A DNA stretch of 64,000 nt from Pseudonocardiales bacterium (lineage in GTDB: Bacteria; Actinomycetota; Actinomycetes; Mycobacteriales; Pseudonocardiaceae). The number at the start of each line of letters is the position of its first letter. Position 1 is the first letter of the stretch. Location: assembly GCA_023252195.1 (NCBI GenBank), contig JAHEXI010000010.1:54014-118013 (forward strand), written 5' to 3'. Shown here one piece after another: positions 19,905 through 29,098 of the stretch. The position numbers and the translations under genes are program-made. The notes under the pieces are model-generated. The model was not told the origin of the DNA, searched no databases, and saw only the letters and a list, made by a program, of their open reading frames with translations.

Positions 19905-20636
19905 ATGCGACCTCAGGCGCCAGTGCGTGGACGTGTCGCCAGCACCGTCGCGATGGTGGCGACGGTGACGCAGTTGACTCCTCGGATGACGCGGGTCCGG
20001 CTCGTCGACGACAGCCTGGTCGGCTTAGCCGCCATTCCCGGGCAGACGCTCAAGATCTACGTTCCAGACCTGGTCAGCGAGCTGCCGGTATCCCGGGACT
20101 ACACGGTGCGCGACTACACGCTGGACGACGATGGCGCGCGGCCAAGGCTGGACATCGATGTCGTGCTGCACGGCGAGGGGCCCGTGGCCGATTGGGCGCG
20201 GCGGGTGCGCCCCGGCGAGACTCTGGAGTTCGTCGGTCCGAGCGGTCGTTACCGGCCCGATCCACAGGCTGACTGGCATCTGTTCGCCGGCGACGAGACC
20301 GCCCTGCCAGCGATCCAGGCCTATGTCGCGATGCTGCCGGCGAATGCCTGCGCACTGGCCTACCTCGAAGTCGCCGACGCCGCCGAGGAGCAACCGATAC
20401 CGGGAGTGGCCCGGCCGACGGTGTGCTGGCTGCACCGTGGCGACCGTGCGCCAGGGACGACCACACTGCTGGATGACGCCCTGCGCGCCGTTGCGCTACC
20501 GCCCGGGCAGGGCCGGATCTGGCTCGCTGGCCACACCCCGACAGTGCGACGGATCCGGGCGCACCTGCTCAACGAACGAGCCATCGACCGGCAAACCCTC
20601 TATGTCAAGGGTTTCTGGGATCGCCGACCTCGGTAA
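19905..20636 (+). CDS. Siderophore-interacting protein (FAD-dependent ferric-siderophore reductase)
   Basis: 243 residues, the normal length for the SIP family. The N-terminal FAD-binding barrel has VTQLTPRMTRVRLVDDSL and the SRDYTVRDYT motif (the family's R-x-YT-x-R signature that holds FAD); GPSGRY follows. The NAD(P)-binding half has FAGDETALPAI and IWLAGHTPTVRRIRAHLLNE and ends near GFWDRRPR. It would release iron from imported ferric siderophores in the cytoplasm. The ATG follows GAGGAGAAG. No transporter or siderophore genes adjoin it. Confidence 0.9.
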   Translation: MRPQAPVRGRVASTVAMVATVTQLTPRMTRVRLVDDSLVGLAAIPGQTLKIYVPDLVSELPVSRDYTVRDYTLDDDGARPRLDIDVVLHGEGPVADWARRVRPGETLEFVGPSGRYRPDPQADWHLFAGDETALPAIQAYVAMLPANACALAYLEVADAAEEQPIPGVARPTVCWLHRGDRAPGTTTLLDDALRAVALPPGQGRIWLAGHTPTVRRIRAHLLNERAIDRQTLYVKGFWDRRPR

Positions 20637-20683
20637 CGGCCGCGATACCATCAATCGATGGGTCGATCGATTGGTGGTATCAG

Positions 20684-21037
20684 ATGTCTGGAACGGAACG
20701 CAGGGTCAGTGCAACCGAGGCCCGGGTGCGCTTCGGTGAGCTGCTCGACGGGGTGACGACCTCCCACGACGTCGTCTTCGTGGAGCGGGCCGGGAAGGAA
20801 GTCGCGGTGGTGGTGTCCGTGGAGGACTGGGAGGCGGCGTGCAGAGGCCGAACCGACAAATGGGCCCAGGCCAACGCGATGCTGGCGGAGTACCACGAGC
20901 GATTACGCGCCGAAGGCGCGATCGAGCGGCTGGAAGATTTCGACGTGGTGGAGGCCATCCGTGCCGGACGCGAAGAGCGGGACGAGCAGCTCTACGGCCA
21001 ACTGCGTGGACGCGAGTCTGATCATCCGAGTCCTTGA
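20684..21037 (+). CDS. Phd/YefM-type antitoxin
   Basis: 117 residues. The N-terminus RRVSATEARVRFGELLDGV and VVFVERAGKEVAVVVSVEDW is the Phd/YefM DNA-binding and dimerisation fold. The C-terminal, acidic and helical part (EAIRAGREERDEQLYGQLRG) would wrap the toxin. The toxin gene overlaps its 3' end. Such antitoxins repress their own operon. An inverted repeat (TCAATCGATGG / TCGATCGATTGG, 20651-20674) just upstream is a plausible operator. Confidence 0.8.
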   Translation: MSGTERRVSATEARVRFGELLDGVTTSHDVVFVERAGKEVAVVVSVEDWEAACRGRTDKWAQANAMLAEYHERLRAEGAIERLEDFDVVEAIRAGREERDEQLYGQLRGRESDHPSP

Positions 21038-21404
21038 TGCGGATTCCGCAGCTCTGCTGGTGTGGGCTCGACTAGTTGAGGCGGGCGGCGATCTTATTGC
21101 GCCGAGCCTGCTGCACTACGAAGTCGCAAACGCTCTGCATCAACAGCAGAGAAGTGGAATGATCACTGCGGAGACGGCTCAGGACGGCGTGTGGCGCGTC
21201 ATGAACCTACCCATTGAGCTGCATGGGGATGCGCGGCTGCATTCCAGGGCACTGAAGATCGCTCACGAGCGCCGGCTGCCGGCGACGTATGACGCGCACT
21301 ACGTCGCGCTTGCCGAGCGCTTCGGGGTGCCCCTGTGGACCTGCGATCGCCGCCTCGCTGACGCGCTGGGCGATGGCGTGCCGGAGGTGTACCTCGTGCC
21401 GTGA
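20961..21404 (+). CDS. VapC-type PIN-domain toxin
   Basis: The PIN ribonuclease core is visible: VDASLIIRVLDADSAAL (first Asp), LIAPSLLHYEVANALH (Glu), ATYDAHYVALAERFGVPLWT (Asp pair) and CDRRLADAL. GTG 20961 has a good GTGGAGG six bases upstream and gives the usual residues before the first strand, with a 77-bp overlap into the antitoxin. GTG 21006 would start right at the first active-site strand and seems too short. The product should cleave RNA when its antitoxin partner is lost. Confidence 0.8.
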   Translation: MPDAKSGTSSSTANCVDASLIIRVLDADSAALLVWARLVEAGGDLIAPSLLHYEVANALHQQQRSGMITAETAQDGVWRVMNLPIELHGDARLHSRALKIAHERRLPATYDAHYVALAERFGVPLWTCDRRLADALGDGVPEVYLVP

Positions 21405-21437
21405 GGACCGTCGTAGCCGCGCGGTAGCCTCGCGGCC

Positions 21438-23396
21438 GTGGCACTGGCTCTTTATCGCAAGTACCGCCCGGCAACGTTCGCCGAGGTGGTCGGCCAGGAG
21501 CACGTCACCGAACCGCTGCGTACAGCGCTGGCGGCCGGTCGGATCAACCACGCCTACCTATTCTCCGGCCCGCGCGGCTGCGGGAAGACGTCCAGCGCGC
21601 GGATCCTGGCCCGCTCGCTGAACTGCGGGCAGGGTCCGACACCAGACCCGTGTGGCACCTGCCCGTCGTGTATCGCGCTGGCGCCCGAGGGTCCCGGCTC
21701 GATCGACGTCGTCGAGCTCGACGCAGCCAGCCACGGCGGCGTGGATGATGCCCGCGACCTACGGGACCGGGCATTTTACGCGCCTGCCGAATCCCGGTAC
21801 CGGGTGTTCATCATCGACGAGGCCCACATGGTCACCACGCAGGGTTTCAACGCCCTGCTCAAGATCGTGGAGGAGCCTCCGGAGCACCTCGTTTTCGTCT
21901 TCGCCACCACCGAGCCGGAGAAGGTGCTGGCGACTATCCGCTCCCGCACCCATCACTACCCGTTCCGGCTGCTGCCACCGAGCACCATGCGCAGGCTGCT
22001 GGAGCTGGTGTGTGCGCAGGAGGGTGTGACGATCGAGCCGGCGATCTACCCGCTGGTCATCCGCGCCGGTGGTGGCTCGGCCCGGGACTCGTTGTCCGTG
22101 CTGGACCAACTACTCGCCGGGGCAGGCCCCGAGGGGGTCACCTATGCCCGGGCGGTGGCGCTGCTCGGGGTCAGCGACGTCGCACTGATCGACGACATGG
22201 TCTCGGCGCTGGCCGCCCAGGACGGCGCCACGGTGTTCGGCACTATCGACCAGCTGGTCGAAGCGGGGCACGATCCTCGCCGCTTCGCCGCCGACCTCCT
22301 GCAGCGCTTCCGTGACCTGGTGCTACTGCGAGTCGCTCCTGAACCCGCCTGCCACGGGCTGATCGACGCTCCGCAGGATCAGCTCGCGACGATGATCGTC
22401 CAAGCTGAAACTCTCGGCGCGGGCAGCCTCACCCGGTTTGCGGAGATCACTCACAGCGGGCTCGTCGAGATGCGCGGAGCTACCGCGCCTCGGCTGCTGT
22501 TGGAACTGCTGTGCGCCCGGATGCTGCTGCCGGCCGTCGCCGAAGGCGACGGTGCGGTGCTACACCGGCTGGAGCGCCTGGAGCGGCGACTCACCATCGT
22601 CCCGCCGCTCGACCAAGAGCCGCCGGTCGCCCAGCCACCAGTCGTTCCGTCGCCCATTGCCCAGCCGCCCCGCACCCAGCCGCCCCGTACCCAGCCGCGT
22701 GTTGCTCAGCCACCAGTGACACAGCCGCCCATTGCCCAGCGGCCAGTCGCCCAGCCCCCGGTTGCGCAGCCGTCGGTGGGCCAGCCGCCATCGCCCGAAG
22801 CCGCCAAACCTGGGCCCGTACCGGAGCAACCCGACGCAGCCACGGTGCGACGGCATTGGGCTGCCCTGCTGGATGCGGTGCGCGAGCAGAGCCGGACAAC
22901 CCAGGTCCTGCTCAGCAACGCCACCGCGAGCGCGGTACAGGGCTCCACGCTTGTTCTGACCCTGCCTAACGCCCCGCTTGCCCGTCGGCTGGGTGATGAC
23001 CGCAACGTAGAACTGATCAGGGCAGCACTGCGTACCGTTCTGGGTGTCGACTGGCAGGTCCGCTGTGAGCACGCCGACGGCGAGGCCGGCGCCGGCGGCA
23101 CGCCACAGCACACCGCGCAGCGTGCCGCCCGCCCACCGCAACGCTCGGTGGAACGTCCGGCCTACCGTCGTCCGGCGACGACGCAGGCCCCGGACGACGG
23201 TATTCCGGCACCACCCGAACCCTCAGATCCCGCTGACCCTGGCGCAGCGGACTTACCGCCCGCTCCAATGGATGACGAGGCGATGCTCGCCGAGGCGTCC
23301 GGCATGGCCCGAGAGCACTCCAGCCGTCGCGACCCCGAGGAAGTCGCTCTAGAACTACTCGCCCAGCAACTAGGCGCCCGACGCATCGACGGGTGA
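21438..23396 (+). CDS. dnaX: DNA polymerase III subunit gamma/tau
   Basis: 652 residues. The clamp-loader ATPase begins MALALYRKYRPATFAEVVGQ, then Walker A GPRGCGKTSSAR, the zinc module CGTCPSC, DASHGGVDDARDLRDRA, Walker B VFIIDEAHM and the sensor LVFVFATTEPEKVLATIRSR. Residues about 390-455 form a Gln/Pro/Val repeat linker (AQPPV/TQPPR units), followed by a tau-like domain. It loads the beta clamp and links helicase to polymerase at the fork. The GTG start is near TCGCGGCC. It lies downstream of the SRP RNA, as in mycobacteria. Confidence 0.95.
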   Translation: MALALYRKYRPATFAEVVGQEHVTEPLRTALAAGRINHAYLFSGPRGCGKTSSARILARSLNCGQGPTPDPCGTCPSCIALAPEGPGSIDVVELDAASHGGVDDARDLRDRAFYAPAESRYRVFIIDEAHMVTTQGFNALLKIVEEPPEHLVFVFATTEPEKVLATIRSRTHHYPFRLLPPSTMRRLLELVCAQEGVTIEPAIYPLVIRAGGGSARDSLSVLDQLLAGAGPEGVTYARAVALLGVSDVALIDDMVSALAAQDGATVFGTIDQLVEAGHDPRRFAADLLQRFRDLVLLRVAPEPACHGLIDAPQDQLATMIVQAETLGAGSLTRFAEITHSGLVEMRGATAPRLLLELLCARMLLPAVAEGDGAVLHRLERLERRLTIVPPLDQEPPVAQPPVVPSPIAQPPRTQPPRTQPRVAQPPVTQPPIAQRPVAQPPVAQPSVGQPPSPEAAKPGPVPEQPDAATVRRHWAALLDAVREQSRTTQVLLSNATASAVQGSTLVLTLPNAPLARRLGDDRNVELIRAALRTVLGVDWQVRCEHADGEAGAGGTPQHTAQRAARPPQRSVERPAYRRPATTQAPDDGIPAPPEPSDPADPGAADLPPAPMDDEAMLAEASGMAREHSSRRDPEEVALELLAQQLGARRIDG

Positions 23397-23402
23397 GGAT
23401 GA

Positions 23403-23471
23403 GCGTCGTGAACTCGACCGTACCGACGTTCTAGGCGCCTGGAAACGTCCGTGGTGTCGAGTTCACGACGC
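23403..23471. terminator. Bidirectional terminator-like hairpin between convergent genes
   Basis: Outer arms GCGTCGTGAACTCGAC (23403-23418) and GTCGAGTTCACGACGC (23456-23471) are exact reverse complements. Inside, GACGTT...AACGTC and GGC/GCC form a second, imperfect stem around GGCGCC. The structure fills the gap between the ends of dnaX and the cyclopropane synthase gene and could stop transcription from both sides. Confidence 0.65.
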
Positions 23472-23492
23472 CACCGGCTGTCCGGCGCAGGC

Positions 23493-24809
23493 TCAGTGCC
23501 ACCAGGGGCGGAGTGGGACGTGAGCGTTGCCGGTGCTGTCGGGGCGGACGGCCAGCACTTGGTGCAGTTGGATGACGTTGCGCTCGAAGGTCAGTCGAGA
23601 AGAGCCCATGTAAAGGCCCCACACCCGAGCGGTGGGCTCCCCGACCTCGGCCACGGCCTCGTCCCAGTTGGCAGCGAGGTTGGCGCACCACTGCTTGAGT
23701 GTCAACGCGTAATGCTCCCGCAGGTTCTCCTCATGGCGGATCTCGAAGCCGACGTTCTGTGCCTCCGTGATGATCTTGCCGGCGCCGGCCAGCTCGCCGT
23801 CGGGGAAGACGTAGCGATCGGTGAACACATCGATGCGGGCGCCGGGGCGGTTGTCCGGTTCGGTGATGCAGTGGTTGAGCAGCCGGCCGCCGGGGCGCAG
23901 TTTGGCCAGCAGCAGCGAGAAGTACGACCGGTAGGTGTGTATCCCGACATGCTCGGTGAGCCCGATCGAGCTCACCGCGTCGTAATCGCAGCCGGGGGCG
24001 TCCCGGTAGTCCAGGTGACGCACTTCCGCGAGCCCGCTGAGACCCTCGCGCAGGATCGCCTGCTGTGCCCAGCGGGCCTGCTCGGCGGACAGTGTGACGC
24101 CCAGTGCACGGACCCCGTGGCGAGCGGCGTAGCGCACCATGCCACCCCAGCCGCAGCCAACGTCGAGCAGTCGCATCCCGGCCCGCAAGCCCAGCTTGTC
24201 AGCGATCAGTTCATGCTTGCGCTCCTGAGCCTGCTCCAGGCTCGCCTCAGAGTGATCGAAGACGGCGCAGGTGTAGGTCATCGACGGTCCGAGCACCAGC
24301 TCGTAGAAGCGGTTGGAGACGTCGTAGTGGTGGTGCACCGCCTCGGAGTCCCGGTGCCGGGAATGCGCCAGCCCGGCGAGCGTCCGGCGCCATCGGGGCC
24401 GCGACTCCTGCGGCGGCGGGGCCACCGGCCGAAGCCGCTGCCAGCCCAGCGAGCGAGTGATCAGCGCCAGTTCGGCCATGGTCGGGCGGCGGAAGCGCAA
24501 CTGGTAGGCCATCACCCGCATCGCCTCGTACGGGTCACCGGGGTGCACACCCTCGGCGTGGAGATCACCGGCTATGTAGGCCCGCGCCATGCCGAGGTCG
24601 CCCGGCGCGGTGAACAGGTAGGTGGCGCCGCGCGGGGTGGCCAGGTGCACGCTGATCTGGGCGTCGGGCGGTCCGGTGGCACTGCCGTCGTAGGCGGTGA
24701 ACCGGACCGGGAACCGGCCATCGGTGAGCAGGTCGACAATTCCCGCCAGCGACAGCCGGTCACCCTTCACGGGGTCCGTCGCGGGAGTGGGGCGCCGGAA
24801 GGTCGTCAT
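23493..24809 (-). CDS. Cyclopropane-fatty-acyl-phospholipid synthase family methyltransferase
   Basis: 438 residues, SAM-dependent. An N-terminal lipid-binding region (FTAPGDLGMARAYIAGDLHA) precedes HYDVSNRFYELVLGPSMTYT, the family's bicarbonate/lipid motif, the SAM site LLDVGCGWGGMVRYAARHG, and YDAVSSIGLTEHVG. Relatives methylate double bonds of membrane phospholipid acyl chains, giving cyclopropane or methyl-branched fatty acids. Its ATG overlaps the stop of the upstream FAD oxidoreductase (ATGA). Paired with a Rv3719-like oxidoreductase, it may act in 10-methyl/tuberculostearic-type fatty acid formation (BfaA/BfaB-like); that is inference. Confidence 0.85.
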   Translation of the reverse strand: MTTFRRPTPATDPVKGDRLSLAGIVDLLTDGRFPVRFTAYDGSATGPPDAQISVHLATPRGATYLFTAPGDLGMARAYIAGDLHAEGVHPGDPYEAMRVMAYQLRFRRPTMAELALITRSLGWQRLRPVAPPPQESRPRWRRTLAGLAHSRHRDSEAVHHHYDVSNRFYELVLGPSMTYTCAVFDHSEASLEQAQERKHELIADKLGLRAGMRLLDVGCGWGGMVRYAARHGVRALGVTLSAEQARWAQQAILREGLSGLAEVRHLDYRDAPGCDYDAVSSIGLTEHVGIHTYRSYFSLLLAKLRPGGRLLNHCITEPDNRPGARIDVFTDRYVFPDGELAGAGKIITEAQNVGFEIRHEENLREHYALTLKQWCANLAANWDEAVAEVGEPTARVWGLYMGSSRLTFERNVIQLHQVLAVRPDSTGNAHVPLRPWWH

Positions 24810-26155
24810 TGACGTCGCACCGCCTTCGCGTAGAGGTCCAGGAGTCGCTGGTCTGGGTCGTAGCGCTGTTTCAGCGCCGCGTACTGCTCGCCGCCGTAGC
24901 GGGCATCGAACTCCTCGCGCGAGTAGAACGAGTCCGAGTACAGCGACTTGTGCCCGCCCACCGCGTCAACCTGGCCTTCGATGGCCCGATTGGTGTCACT
25001 GCCGGTGCCCGGCATGCTGGCCCAGAAGCCGACATTGACATACTCCCGGCCGGCTTCCAACGGATACAGCGGCCAGGTGTGCTCACCGCGCAGCCGCAAC
25101 GGGCACAGCCACACCGGCTCGATGCCGACGTGCTCGACGAACCAGCGCAGGAATTCCGCGGTGCGCTCCAGCGGGATCTCGACGTCCTGGATCACGCGTT
25201 CCCGGCGAGGGCGGCCGCGCAACACCTCCCAACGGTTCTCCAGGTCGAAGCGGTTCGCCACCGCTACGATCTTCCAGTACACATCGCTGCGGCGCAGCCG
25301 GGCCGGCCACAACGGCCGGATCAGCGGGTGCTGAACCCCGAAGGCGCCCGAGCACCAGAACCAGTCGGTATCCCAGCGCCACAGGTAGTCGTGGGTACGC
25401 AGGATGTCGCGGCGGCGCTGCTGGATCGAGCGGTAGTAAATCTGCTGACCCGTGTAGTCGCTGGCCGGTCCGGTGTGATCAACGCGCCGGCCCAGCGTCA
25501 GGTAAGACTCGGTGCGGGCGAACATCACGCCATCGAGGTATTCGACGTCCTCGCCAGCCCATTGCCGGGTCGCCATGATCAACCCTACCGCGGAGCACAG
25601 CTCGTCCAGATCGCCGAACCGCACATGCCGCAGTGCGACGTGCGAGCGCACCGGTTCAAGCTCGATACGCAGCCGGGTGGCATAACCCAGGGTGCCGTAA
25701 GAATTGGGAAATCCGGCGAACAGCTCGTCGCCGGGCATTGCCGTGACGATCTCGCCGGCGCCGGTGAGCGCCTCGAACTCCAGGACCGACTCGTGCGGCA
25801 GGCCGTTGCGAAACGACGCCGCCTCGATGCCCAATCCGCTGACCGCGCCGCCGAGAGTGATCGTCTTGAGTTGCGGCACCACCAGCGGAGTCAGCCCGTG
25901 CGGCAACGTCGCGGCGACCAGATTCTCGTAAGTGCACATGCCTGCGACGTCGGCGGTGCGGCTGGCCGGGTCCACCTCCAGTACCCCGGTGAGACCCGAG
26001 ACGTCCAGGCCGGGGCCGGCCGCGGCGCGGGACCGGAACAGGTTCGACGTCGGCTTGGCCAGCCGCACCGGCGACCCCGCTGGGATCGCTCGGTAACTGG
26101 CTTGCAGCCGCTGGACAGCATCGCGATGGCTGCGCCGCACCCCAGTGAGCTGCAC
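24806..26155 (-). CDS. FAD-binding oxidoreductase (Rv3719/UfaA-partner type)
   Basis: 449 residues with an N-terminal PCMH-type FAD domain ([86 protein letters not shown]) and a C-terminal substrate cap with Trp-rich segments. Such enzymes are distant relatives of plant sterol reductases. Its stop overlaps the start of the cyclopropane-synthase-like gene, so they are one operon. In related actinobacteria the pair methylates and then saturates the methylene of oleate; I infer the same here. Confidence 0.8.
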   Translation of the reverse strand: MQLTGVRRSHRDAVQRLQASYRAIPAGSPVRLAKPTSNLFRSRAAAGPGLDVSGLTGVLEVDPASRTADVAGMCTYENLVAATLPHGLTPLVVPQLKTITLGGAVSGLGIEAASFRNGLPHESVLEFEALTGAGEIVTAMPGDELFAGFPNSYGTLGYATRLRIELEPVRSHVALRHVRFGDLDELCSAVGLIMATRQWAGEDVEYLDGVMFARTESYLTLGRRVDHTGPASDYTGQQIYYRSIQQRRRDILRTHDYLWRWDTDWFWCSGAFGVQHPLIRPLWPARLRRSDVYWKIVAVANRFDLENRWEVLRGRPRRERVIQDVEIPLERTAEFLRWFVEHVGIEPVWLCPLRLRGEHTWPLYPLEAGREYVNVGFWASMPGTGSDTNRAIEGQVDAVGGHKSLYSDSFYSREEFDARYGGEQYAALKQRYDPDQRLLDLYAKAVRRQ

Positions 26156-26276
26156 ACCCTTTACGCTACGGCCAAACCTGGCCCGACCGCACCGGTTTCT
26201 GGCGATCTGGACATGGCTACCCTGTGATCCTCAAGCGGACCCTCAAGCGGGCCCGGATTCGACGAGAGGAGCCGCG

Positions 26277-26621
26277 GTGCAACCCGGCGGAGCGCCTGAC
26301 ATGCAGATGATCCTGCAGCAGGCCCAGAAGATGCAACAAGAGCTAATGAGCGCACAGGCCGAACTTGCTGAGGCGGAGGTCACCGGCCAGGCCGGTGGTG
26401 ATCTGGTCACAGTCACGTTGGCCGGCTCCGGGGAGGTTCTCAGCGTGACGATCGACCCCAAGGTGGTCGATCCTGACGATGTGGAAACTCTGCAGGATCT
26501 CGTCATGGGCGCGTTGGCCGATGCGCACCAGGCCTTGCAGGAGCTGACCCAGCAGAAGATGGGTCCGCTGGCCACCGCGCTCGGTGGGCCCGGCGGAGGT
26601 CTCAGCCTGCCCGGGATGTGA
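26277..26621 (+). CDS. YbaB/EbfC nucleoid-associated protein
   Basis: Starting at GTG 26277 after GAGAGGA, 114 residues with [60 protein letters not shown] and a Gly-rich C-terminus. YbaB proteins form tweezer-shaped dimers that bind DNA. It precedes recR by 55 bp, the near-universal dnaX-ybaB-recR arrangement, here interrupted by the two lipid genes. Confidence 0.9.
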   Translation: MQPGGAPDMQMILQQAQKMQQELMSAQAELAEAEVTGQAGGDLVTVTLAGSGEVLSVTIDPKVVDPDDVETLQDLVMGALADAHQALQELTQQKMGPLATALGGPGGGLSLPGM

Positions 26622-26676
26622 CCGGCCCGCGCGATGCCCGGCATGTGACGATGTGGCTGCCTGCCATGATGGCAGC

Positions 26677-27273
26677 GTGTATGAGGGAGTCGTCCAGGAC
26701 CTGATCGATGAGTTGGGGCGGCTGCCCGGCGTGGGGCCGAAGAGCGCGCAGCGGATGGCCTTCTACCTGCTGGCGGCTGATCCGGCTGATGTGACCCGAT
26801 TGCAGGAGGCGTTGCAGCGGGTCAAGGACGGCGTGGTGTTCTGTGCCGTCTGCGGCACGGTCGCTGAGAAACAGACCTGCCGAATCTGTGCTGATCCGCG
26901 CCGCGATGTACGGGTGATCTGTGTGGTCGAGGAGCCCAAGGACGTGGTCGCGGTGGAGCGCACTCGTGAGTTCACCGGCCGTTACCACGTGCTGGGCGGG
27001 GCGCTGGATCCGCTGTCCGGCGTCGGCCCCGACCAGCTTCGGATCCGCGAACTGCTGACCCGGATCGGGGTAGACGATGTCACTGAAGTGATCATCGCGA
27101 CGGATCCGAACACCGAAGGCGAGGCCACCGCCACCTATCTGGCGCGGATGTTGCGGGAGTTTCCGGGGCTGTCGGTGACCAGGCTCGCCTCTGGCCTACC
27201 GATGGGCGGGGACTTGGAGTTCGCTGACGAGCTCACCCTCGGCCGCGCACTGTCTGGCCGCCGCGCCGTCTGA
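26677..27273 (+). CDS. recR: Recombination protein RecR
   Basis: 198 residues from GTG 26677. The N-terminal helix-hairpin-helix is [20 protein letters not shown]; the zinc finger is [14 protein letters not shown]; the Toprim domain has [28 protein letters not shown] and [19 protein letters not shown]; the end is [14 protein letters not shown]. It helps load RecA with RecF/RecO in gap repair. The longer frame to 26584 overlaps ybaB and lacks support. Confidence 0.95.
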   Translation: MYEGVVQDLIDELGRLPGVGPKSAQRMAFYLLAADPADVTRLQEALQRVKDGVVFCAVCGTVAEKQTCRICADPRRDVRVICVVEEPKDVVAVERTREFTGRYHVLGGALDPLSGVGPDQLRIRELLTRIGVDDVTEVIIATDPNTEGEATATYLARMLREFPGLSVTRLASGLPMGGDLEFADELTLGRALSGRRAV

Positions 27274-27304
27274 TCCGGTAACACGGCACAGTGGCGAACT
27301 CGTC

Positions 27305-27352
27305 GCAGGGATGCTTGTGGATTGTCTCCCCAGCATCCACAAGCACCCCTGC
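27305..27352. terminator. Bidirectional hairpin terminator after recR
   Basis: Arms at 27305-27322 and 27335-27352 (GCAGGGATGCTTGTGGAT against its reverse complement) pair over 18 positions with one mismatch around a 12-base loop. It lies between convergent recR and the membrane zinc-ribbon gene. Confidence 0.65.
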
Positions 27353-27376
27353 GGCCCCCAAACGCCCCCCGCTACG

Positions 27377-27769
27377 TCAGTCCTCGTCCGGTGGGTCCGC
27401 CACCAGGGTCGGCACGAAATACCAGTCCCGTTCGGACAGTGGACTCGCGCAGCGCGGGCACTGTCCCCGCTGCCGGCGGGCAGTGCGAACCGCTGACCAT
27501 TCATCATTGAGTCTGCGCCGCTCCTCGGCCTGCCGGCGAAGCTTGGGCCGCAACGCCTGGGTGGTCCAGGTCGCTCCGAGCAGCAGCCCGAAACAGACCA
27601 GCAGGACAGCGCTCAGCGCTCCCCAGCTGAAGAGTTCGTGGGTCACCGGGCTCTGCGGAAGACCCCGCCACGACGTTTCGCTCCCTGGCCCCGGCCCGCG
27701 GGCCGAGCCCTGGGGAGGCGTGTCGCACTCCGACGAGATGTCGACATGATCGCGGTCCCCTTTCCCCAT
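27377..27769 (-). CDS. Membrane protein with C-terminal zinc ribbon
   Basis: 130 residues. One membrane helix (ALSAVLLVCFGLLLGATW) is followed by a basic helical stretch (LRPKLRRQAEERRRLNDEW) and a ribbon-like CPRCASPLSERDWYFVPTL. The extracellular N-terminus is Gly/Pro-rich. It is one of many small actinobacterial proteins without known function. It converges with recR. Confidence 0.65.
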   Translation of the reverse strand: MGKGDRDHVDISSECDTPPQGSARGPGPGSETSWRGLPQSPVTHELFSWGALSAVLLVCFGLLLGATWTTQALRPKLRRQAEERRRLNDEWSAVRTARRQRGQCPRCASPLSERDWYFVPTLVADPPDED

Positions 27770-27867
27770 CGGTAGTGCGGGTTCGACGCTGTGCGCCGGG
27801 GGTCGCCTGGGTCACAGCGCCTGGCGCTACGGGGGCGCCATGGCCTTAGCGTGCATCACGCAACAAA

Positions 27868-27885
27868 CTCATGCAATTGCATGAG
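27868..27885. promoter_or_regulatory. 18-bp perfect palindrome, likely operator of the XRE/DUF397 pair
   Basis: CTCATGCAATTGCATGAG is a perfect palindrome ~110 bp upstream of the XRE regulator start. A second dyad, GCGTGCATCACGC (27850-27862), lies just before it. XRE/DUF5753 regulators commonly control their own operon, so this is the most probable binding site; that is inference from position and symmetry. Confidence 0.5.
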
Positions 27886-27994
27886 GTAAACTCTTGATGG
27901 GATTCACTGAAGAGGCGTAGCGTGGCGGTTTTCCAGTCCCGTGGGCAGTCGGACATCCTGCTCAAAGCGGACGCGAAGCGGGCGGAGGCGTGCG

Positions 27995-28879
27995 ATGTCC
28001 CCAGCACGTGGGCCGATAGTTCCGCGGCGCAGGCTCGGCGCTGAGCTTCGTACGCTGCGCGAGCAAGCCGGCCTCACCATTGACGACGTCGCCAAGGAAC
28101 TCGAGTGTTCAGTGTCCAAGGTGAGCAGGCTTGAGACCGGCCAAGGCATCCCCAAGACCCGCGACGTCCGCGACTTGCTCAACCGTTACCGGGTAACTGA
28201 CCAGGCCTTCCGGGAGCGGTTGATGCGCTGGGTCCGGGACGGCCAGCGCCAGGGTTGGTGGCACGACTACTCCGACGTGCTGGCGCCGGATCCCGGAGAT
28301 CCATTAGTACCCGACAACCTGAGCAGATATGTCGCGCTGGAGCAGGACGCCAGCGAGATCCGCGTCTTCGATACCACTCTCGTGCCTGGTCTGCTGCAAA
28401 CCGAGAGCTACGCCCGTGCCGTCCTGAACATATTGTCCACGGCGGACCGCGAGGCCACCGACCGCCTCGTCGAGCTCCGGATGCGACGGCAGGATCGGCT
28501 CTACGCCGCCCAGGACCCGCTGATCATCCACACGATCCTCGACGAAGGGGTACTGCACCGCTCGGTCGGCGGTGACGAGGTGGTACGGGAACAGCTCAAA
28601 CGGCTGTGTGTTGACGCGCAACGACCGAACATCACTTTCCAGGTCCTTCCCTTCAGCATCGGGGCCCACCGTGCGGTAGACGGTCCTTTCCAGGTGCTAG
28701 CGTTCCCGGATTCGGATGATAACGATCTTGTATATGTCGAGAGCCACCTGGGTCAGCTGTACCTGGAGAAGGAGCACGATGTGGAGGTCTACGAGCAGAT
28801 CTTCGACTCGCTGGTCGACCTGGCTCTCAGTGCTGAGCAGTCCGTCACGCTCGTCGGCAAGCTTCTATCAGATGACTAG
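27995..28879 (+). CDS. XRE-family regulator with DUF5753 ligand/sensor domain
   Basis: 294 residues from ATG 27995, preceded by GGCGGAGG. The N-terminal helix-turn-helix is ELRTLREQAGLTIDDVAKEL and CSVSKVSRLETGQGIPKTRD. From about residue 90 comes DUF5753: IRVFDTTLVPGLLQTESYAR, RMRRQDRL, ILDEGVLHR, QVLPFSIGAHRAVDGPFQVL, YVESHLGQLYLEKEHDV. This is the classic actinomycete regulator class paired with a DUF397 protein (16 bp downstream). Such pairs often control development or antibiotic production. Confidence 0.9.
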   Translation: MSPARGPIVPRRRLGAELRTLREQAGLTIDDVAKELECSVSKVSRLETGQGIPKTRDVRDLLNRYRVTDQAFRERLMRWVRDGQRQGWWHDYSDVLAPDPGDPLVPDNLSRYVALEQDASEIRVFDTTLVPGLLQTESYARAVLNILSTADREATDRLVELRMRRQDRLYAAQDPLIIHTILDEGVLHRSVGGDEVVREQLKRLCVDAQRPNITFQVLPFSIGAHRAVDGPFQVLAFPDSDDNDLVYVESHLGQLYLEKEHDVEVYEQIFDSLVDLALSAEQSVTLVGKLLSDD

Positions 28880-28894
28880 AGGGGGGAAACTCCA

Positions 28895-29098
28895 GTGACC
28901 GATGCGTTCCACTCCATGCTGGTGTACCGGACGAGCAGCCGGTGCACCGCAGGGGGATGTGTGGAGGTGGCGCCCTCGCCCGGCGGCGGAGCCGTCGTGC
29001 GGGACACCAAGGACCGCGCTGTTGGACTCATGTTCGACGGGCAGGAGTGGGCCGACTTCGTCGCCGGCGTGAAGAACGGCGAATTCGACTTCCGCTAG
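28895..29098 (+). CDS. DUF397 small protein
   Basis: 67 residues with SSRCTAGGCVEVAP, VVRDTKDRAVGLMFDGQEWA and FVAGVKNGEFDF, a standard DUF397 domain. DUF397 proteins act with, or antagonise, the XRE/DUF5753 regulator encoded just upstream, in an arrangement resembling a toxin-antitoxin or anti-regulator pair. The GTG follows GGGGGGAAAC. Confidence 0.9.
   Translation: MTDAFHSMLVYRTSSRCTAGGCVEVAPSPGGGAVVRDTKDRAVGLMFDGQEWADFVAGVKNGEFDFR

Noticed and set aside
22620..22800. Short tandem repeats that might suggest a CRISPR array
   Set aside because: They lie in frame inside dnaX and encode a Gln/Pro/Val linker; there are no spacers or uniform repeat units.
23451..24812. 453-codon plus-strand frame
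   Set aside because: Fully antisense to the cyclopropane-synthase-like gene, which has complete catalytic motifs.
24809..26227. 472-codon plus-strand frame
   Set aside because: Antisense to the FAD oxidoreductase gene; no family motifs.
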